In this document: piece after piece, positions 6,853 to 10,367 of the stretch
Layout: every line of letters begins with the position of its first letter
How positions within the stretch are numbered: position 1 is the first letter of the stretch
DNA from: Gammaproteobacteria bacterium
GTDB lineage: Bacteria; Pseudomonadota; Gammaproteobacteria; Pseudomonadales; Halieaceae
DNA: 10,367 nt
Assembly (NCBI GenBank): GCA_029859085.1
Contig: JAOUDU010000052.1
Coordinates: 1 to 10,367 of the forward strand
Direction of reading: 5' to 3'
Notes under the pieces: generated by a model
Databases searched by the model: none
What the model was told of the DNA's origin: nothing
Seen by the model: the letters and a program-made list of their open reading frames with translations, nothing else
Translations under genes and position numbers: made by a program

Positions 6853-7239
6853 ATGCACAAGAGTAAACTGGCGGGCTTCATCATCGATTGCCAGACTTCG
6901 AACCTGGACGGCGCCGCCAGCTTCTGGAGTGAAGCCCTGGGCATGCCGATGGAGCAACTGCCGGGTGCTGAGGGGGAGAAATACGTCAGGCTGAAAGATA
7001 AAACCGGCCAGATGCACGTCGAGGTCCAGTCGGTGGACCACGCGAGCCGGGTCCACCTGGATATAGAGACCGACAATATCGTTGCTGAGGTCCAGCGACT
7101 GCGGGCGCTCGGGGCGGTGGTTGTCGAGCATGTCCACAGCTGGTGCGTCATGCAGGCGCCGACCGGCCAGCGCTTTTGCGTGGTGCGAAAGGACTCCGAG
7201 CGCTTTGACCAGCAGGCCAATGTCTGGCCCGGCGGCTAG
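6853..7239 (+). CDS. VOC/glyoxalase-fold family protein
   Basis: The 128-residue protein has a single vicinal-oxygen-chelate domain with two beta-alpha-beta-beta-beta halves. The first half carries AASFWSEALGMPMEQLPG (about 21-38). The second begins with VHLDIETDNIVAEVQRLRALGA (about 67-88) and ends with PTGQRFCVVRK (103-113). This resembles the Glyoxalase_6-like subgroup rather than true glyoxalase I. Members include lyases, dioxygenases, isomerases and drug-binding resistance proteins; the activity here cannot be assigned. The frame stays open upstream to 6595, but that part lies over the transporter gene. ATG 6853 is chosen because protein similarity begins there and GGGAG (6839-6843) lies upstream. 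It is divergent from the EamA transporter, and its stop is 7 nt from that of the convergent MAPEG gene. Confidence 0.85.
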   Translation: MHKSKLAGFIIDCQTSNLDGAASFWSEALGMPMEQLPGAEGEKYVRLKDKTGQMHVEVQSVDHASRVHLDIETDNIVAEVQRLRALGAVVVEHVHSWCVMQAPTGQRFCVVRKDSERFDQQANVWPGG

Positions 7240-7246
7240 GCGCGGT

Positions 7247-7672
7247 TTATCCGGCCAGGGCCATACCCACGAAAACCAGCAGGGCGATGTTTGCCACCAC
7301 CCCCAGCAGGTAGAAGTAACTTCTCGGGCTGGGGTTCCTGTCAGTCGCGATGGCGTAGTACAGGACCATATGCGCTATCCGCGCAACTGCAAAAACCCAG
7401 ATGAGCGTCCCCGTCCAGAAAACATCCGCCCCGGCAAACAATGCCAGGAAAGACGCCCCCAGCATCACCGGGATATTTTCCAGCGAGTTCATGACCGTCC
7501 GGTTGGAGCGGAATACAAACGACGAGTGGCCCAGCGACTCGTCCATCTTGCCGGGTATCGCGCCCGGCTGCGACGCCTTGCTGCCTGCGGCGACGAGCGC
7601 CTGCACCAGCACCGTAACGAGAATGACAAAGATGCCCCAGAGGGCTACCGAATAGTGTTCATACATGGGCAT
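7247..7672 (-). CDS. MAPEG-family membrane protein
   Basis: The 141-residue protein has four predicted membrane helices (about 7-29, 63-82, 86-108 and 118-139). It carries the MAPEG pattern RSNRTVMNSLENIP at 55-68, with Arg, Asn and Glu in the positions used for glutathione binding in the eukaryotic members, and then ARIAHMVLYYA at 97-107. The family includes microsomal glutathione transferases and leukotriene C4 synthase. Bacterial members are mostly uncharacterised inner-membrane proteins, so a glutathione-linked detoxification role is possible but not shown. The ATG at 7672 has GGAG five nt upstream. It lies 68 nt downstream of the deacetylase-like gene on the same strand and may be read from the same promoter. 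Confidence 0.88.
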   Translation of the reverse strand: MPMYEHYSVALWGIFVILVTVLVQALVAAGSKASQPGAIPGKMDESLGHSSFVFRSNRTVMNSLENIPVMLGASFLALFAGADVFWTGTLIWVFAVARIAHMVLYYAIATDRNPSPRSYFYLLGVVANIALLVFVGMALAG

Positions 7673-7740
7673 GCGGACTCCAGTAGTGACTCGTTACCCA
7701 GTGTAGCCCATGCCCTGCGCGGTCACTCGCTTTTATGTTG

Positions 7741-8667
7741 CTATATCTCGCCGAAGAAGGCCTTGAGATGCGCCTCCACGCTGCGCGCGAGGGCGTGCAG
7801 GTCGTAACCGCCTTCCAGGGATGAAACGATTCGCCCGCCAGCACTGGCATCGGCCTGCTCGCATAGACGCCGGGTGACCCAGGCGTAGTCGCCGTCCACG
7901 AGGTTCAGTTGCGCCATGTAGTCTGCCTGGTGACCATCGAATCCGGCGGAGACCAGGATCAGCTGCGGCGCAAACCCCTCAAGTCGCGGCAGCCAGTGAC
8001 GCTCCACTGCCTGGCGAAACACCGCCCCATCGGCGCCCGCGGGCAGGGGCACATTCACTACATTGGCGGCTTTGCAGTCATGGCCGGTGTGGGGATAGAA
8101 CGGGTGCTGGAAGGTGGAGCACAGCAGGACCCGGTCATCGCCCGCAAAAATGTCCTCGGTACCGTTGCAGTGGTGTACGTCGAAATCGGCTATGGCTACC
8201 CGCTCGAGGCCGTGTTCGGCCAGGGCGTGATGGGCCGCAACCGCGATGTTATTGAAAAAACAGAAACCCATCGCCCTGCCGCGCTCCGCGTGGTGCCCGG
8301 GCGGGCGGACCCCGCAGAATGCCTTGCCGGCCTTGCCGGACATGACCAGGTCCACGCCCATTACCGCCGCCCCCGCCGCCCGCAGCGCAGCCTGCAGCGT
8401 GTGCCGGCCCATCGCGGTATCACCCCCAACCCAGATCAATCCGTCGCCGGGGCATGCTTCAAAGATGCTGGCGACATACCCCGGGTCATGTACCGCCTCC
8501 AGCAATTCCCGCTCGACCAGCGGTGCGTTATAGTGATGCAGCGCCATATCCAGCCCGGTCGCGATCAGGCGATCATTGATCGCAGCCAGCCGCGCGGACC
8601 GCTCCGGGTGATGATGCCCCATGTCGTGCAGCTGGCAGTCAGGGTGGGAAATGTAGGCGAGCGACAT
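7741..8667 (-). CDS. Histone deacetylase superfamily (HDAC/AcuC/APAH-like) amidohydrolase
   Basis: The 308-residue product is a zinc-dependent deacetylase of the arginase/deacetylase fold, which removes acyl groups from lysine side chains or from small amines such as acetylpolyamines. All key motifs are present: HHPERSARL at 19-27, RPPGHHAE at 121-128 with the charge-relay pair H125/H126, and DFDVHHCNGTE at 161-171 with zinc ligands D163 and H165. SAGFD at 240-244 supplies the third ligand D244, and EGGYD at 285-289 the transition-state Tyr288. This looks catalytically complete and of normal length, closest in style to bacterial class II-like enzymes. GGAGGT sits five nt before the ATG, the strongest ribosome-binding site in the window. 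It is divergent from an acyl-CoA synthetase/Pat-like gene, which hints at a role in acetate or protein-acetylation control. Acetylpolyamine hydrolysis is the main alternative. Confidence 0.92.
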   Translation of the reverse strand: MSLAYISHPDCQLHDMGHHHPERSARLAAINDRLIATGLDMALHHYNAPLVERELLEAVHDPGYVASIFEACPGDGLIWVGGDTAMGRHTLQAALRAAGAAVMGVDLVMSGKAGKAFCGVRPPGHHAERGRAMGFCFFNNIAVAAHHALAEHGLERVAIADFDVHHCNGTEDIFAGDDRVLLCSTFQHPFYPHTGHDCKAANVVNVPLPAGADGAVFRQAVERHWLPRLEGFAPQLILVSAGFDGHQADYMAQLNLVDGDYAWVTRRLCEQADASAGGRIVSSLEGGYDLHALARSVEAHLKAFFGEI

Positions 8668-8789
8668 GGGCGACCTCCAGGTGCATTTACCGTGGCAATT
8701 CTGACCCGGACCCGCTGTCCGGGCTTTGATCCTTGTCTATGGTGATACAGGTAGCCCCTAAATTTTCCGCGACACCCCGGCCAACAGTA
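8668..8789. promoter_or_regulatory. Divergent promoter region between the deacetylase and acyl-CoA synthetase genes
   Basis: The 122-bp gap must drive both genes. Its clearest element is the perfect 7-bp inverted repeat CCCGGACCCGCTGTCCGGG (8705-8723). No strong -35/-10 pair can be named for either gene. If the synthetase instead starts at the in-frame ATG at 8739, the gap is 71 bp. Confidence 0.4.
8705..8723. repeat. Inverted repeat, candidate operator or leader hairpin
   Basis: CCCGGAC (8705-8711) and GTCCGGG (8717-8723) are perfect inverted copies around the loop CCGCT. It starts 38 bp upstream of the deacetylase ATG. A stable GC-rich stem in the middle of a divergent promoter region fits an operator or a leader hairpin. 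It lacks a T run on either side, so a terminator is unlikely. Confidence 0.45.
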
Positions 8790-10367
8790 ATGAGAAAACA
8801 CCGCTTACACAAAGTTTTCGAACCGCAATCGGTTGCCGTGGTCGGCGCCTCGAACAGGCCACTGTCCGCGGGAAGCCAGGTACTCGAAAGACTGGTGGAA
8901 AGCAACTTCCAGGGCAGGATCTACCCGGTCAACCCGAGGTATGACCAGCTCCAGGGGCTGCAGTGCCACGCCTCGATCGGTGCGATAAACCAGCCCGTGG
9001 ACCTGGTGGTGATAGTCGTTCCAGCCGCCCGGGTGGCCGCGGTTATGCGCGAATGCGCCAGCCACGCGGTGGGTGCGGTCATCATCATTTCCGCCGGGTT
9101 TGGCGAGACGGGCCTGCAGGGCCAGGCGCTCCAGGACGAGATACTCGCTATCGCCCGCGCCCATAACATCACCCTGGTCGGCCCCAACTGCCTCGGTGTG
9201 ATCCGGCCCGGTATCGGCCTCAACGCCAGTTTTGCCAGGAGCAGGGTCATCCCGGGGCGGGTGGCGATGGTCGCCCAGTCCGGCGCCTTTTGTACCGCCC
9301 TGCTGGACTGGGGCGAGGCCAGGGGTTTCGGGTTTTCGGCGGTGGCTTCACTTGGGGCGACTGCGGATGTGGGTTTTGGCGAGGTGCTGGACTACCTCGC
9401 CCTGGATCCGCAGACCAAGAGCATTCTGCTCTATATAGAGGGAGTATCGGATGCCCGCGCCTTTCTGAGCGGACTGCGTGCCGCGGCCAGGCTGAAGCCC
9501 GTGATCGTCGTCAAATCGGGGCGCAGCGAGCACGGCACCCGCGCGGCGGTATCCCATACCGGCGCCCGGGCGGGCGGCGACCTGGTTTTCCATGCGGCGA
9601 TCAAGCGTACCGGTGCGGTTAGGGTCATCACGGTCAACCAGTGGTTTGCCACGGCACAAACACTTGCCTCCGGCGTCCGGGTGGAAGGGTCCCGTCTCGC
9701 CATCCTCACCAATGGCGGCGGGCCCGGTGTCATGGCCGCGGACCGGGCGGCGGACGTGCAGGTGCCGCTCGCCGATTTATCCGCGGAGTCGGTGGGAAAG
9801 CTCAGCGCGTTCCTGCCGGCCCACTGGTCCCACTCCAATCCGGTGGATATCCTCGGCGACGCCAGCCCGGAGCGATACCGCCAGGCGACCGAAATCCTGC
9901 TGGCCGACGAGAACGTGGACGGCCTCCTGGTAATGCTATCCCCCCAGGGAATGACGGATCCCGATGCCTGCGCCGAGGGCGTCATCGCCGCGATGGATGG
10001 AACCAGGAAACCTGTGCTGACCTGCTGGCTGGGCGAAAAACTGGTGCAAACAGCGCGCCAGCGCTTTTCCGCGGCGGGTATTCCATCTTTCAACAGCCCC
10101 GAGGCCGGGGTGGACGCCTTCGGTTTCCTGTCGGCCTACCGCCACAACCAGAATGCGCTGCTGCAGGCGCCGCCTCCCCTGTCCAGGCAAGCGGTACCAG
10201 ACGTGGCCGGCGCGCGCCAGATCATAATGCGCGCCCTGGATGATCGCCGGTCCAGCCTCAGTAATGCCGAGACGAGGGATGTCCTGCGGGCCTTCCATAT
10301 TCCCGTTGCCGCGTCCATTCAGGCGGCCACAGCCGCCCGCGAACGGGCAGAGCGGCCCCACGCCCGC
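8790..10367 (+). CDS. ADP-forming acyl-CoA synthetase / Pat-like acetyltransferase family protein (5' part, runs off the window)
   Basis: The frame is open for 526 codons to the right edge, so the gene is incomplete. It starts with a CoA-binding Rossmann domain (FEPQSVAVVGAS, 10-21). The succinyl-CoA-ligase-like domains follow, with GPNCLG at 131-136, AQSGA at 162-166, KSGRSEHG at 242-249, SHTGARAG at 255-262 and TNGGGPGVMAAD at 307-318. The end (from about 475) enters the linker and start of the ATP-grasp part. H256 sits where ADP-forming acetyl-CoA synthetases have the phosphorylated histidine. Full members have about 700 residues, or about 900 with a C-terminal GNAT domain as in the protein acetyltransferase Pat/PatZ; which applies here lies outside the window. 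ATG 8790 places the CoA domain as in homologues. An in-frame ATG at 8739 would add 17 residues; neither has a clear ribosome-binding site. It is divergent from a deacetylase gene. Confidence 0.85.
   Translation, partial: MRKHRLHKVFEPQSVAVVGASNRPLSAGSQVLERLVESNFQGRIYPVNPRYDQLQGLQCHASIGAINQPVDLVVIVVPAARVAAVMRECASHAVGAVIIISAGFGETGLQGQALQDEILAIARAHNITLVGPNCLGVIRPGIGLNASFARSRVIPGRVAMVAQSGAFCTALLDWGEARGFGFSAVASLGATADVGFGEVLDYLALDPQTKSILLYIEGVSDARAFLSGLRAAARLKPVIVVKSGRSEHGTRAAVSHTGARAGGDLVFHAAIKRTGAVRVITVNQWFATAQTLASGVRVEGSRLAILTNGGGPGVMAADRAADVQVPLADLSAESVGKLSAFLPAHWSHSNPVDILGDASPERYRQATEILLADENVDGLLVMLSPQGMTDPDACAEGVIAAMDGTRKPVLTCWLGEKLVQTARQRFSAAGIPSFNSPEAGVDAFGFLSAYRHNQNALLQAPPPLSRQAVPDVAGARQIIMRALDDRRSSLSNAETRDVLRAFHIPVAASIQAATAARERAERPHAR

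Noticed and set aside
7225..7263. TGGCCC/GGGCCA inverted repeat across the convergent VOC and MAPEG gene ends
   Set aside because: The arms are short with a 27-base loop and no T run, which is weak support for a bidirectional terminator.
7685..7727. AGTGAC/GTCACT repeat between the deacetylase and MAPEG genes
   Set aside because: Only 6 bp, separated by 31 bases; this is expected by chance.
7909..8745. Plus-strand open frame opposite the deacetylase gene
   Set aside because: Mirror of a gene with a complete set of HDAC motifs; no independent support.
9431..10093. Minus-strand open frame within the acyl-CoA synthetase region
   Set aside because: The plus strand is open for 526 codons with clear CoA-synthetase motifs; the minus translation is low-complexity Ser/Arg/Ala-rich.

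Overview
The window reads as a stretch of a high-GC (roughly 60-65%) Gram-negative chromosome, most likely a gammaproteobacterium. This rests on the zwf-pgl pair with its 8-nt overlap, the AraC-type regulator with an arabinose-binding-like N-terminus, and the style of the acyl-CoA synthetase gene. A marine lineage that degrades ketones or steroids would fit, but the taxon cannot be fixed from the sequence alone. Coding density is high. There is no tRNA, rRNA, CRISPR array, insertion sequence or phage gene, and no gene-free stretch longer than about 130 bases.

Left block (1-3688): a Baeyer-Villiger-type flavin monooxygenase on the minus strand is divergent from an AraC-family regulator, which is followed closely by a hormone-sensitive-lipase-type esterase. 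A monooxygenase that turns a ketone into an ester, an esterase that opens the ester and an AraC regulator between them form a recognisable ketone-degradation cassette. The 126-bp divergent intergenic region holds two perfect inverted repeats that are candidate operators.

Middle block (3710-5831): zwf (glucose-6-phosphate dehydrogenase) starts 21 nt after the esterase, and pgl (6-phosphogluconolactonase) overlaps the end of zwf. AraC regulator, esterase, zwf and pgl therefore form one tight same-strand run. An NADPH-generating pair lies beside a probably NADPH-consuming oxygenase; edd and eda are not adjacent.

Right-middle block (5856-7672): an EamA/DMT-family transporter (minus) is divergent from a small VOC/glyoxalase-fold protein (plus). 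The VOC gene is convergent with a MAPEG-family membrane protein (minus). The transporter/VOC intergenic region carries two hairpin-forming dyads.

Right block (7741-10367): an intact histone-deacetylase-superfamily gene (minus), probably upstream of the MAPEG gene in the same direction, is divergent from the first 526 codons of an ADP-forming acyl-CoA synthetase/Pat-like gene that runs off the right edge. The pair suggests acetyl-CoA or protein-acylation metabolism, with a possible acetylase/deacetylase pairing. At the far left edge, a short open tail ending in a stop, followed by a terminator-like hairpin, may be the end of a gene outside the window.

Nothing here is clearly a previously undescribed system. 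The points most worth a second look are the ketone-cassette/NADPH-module linkage and the deacetylase/acyl-CoA synthetase divergent pair.
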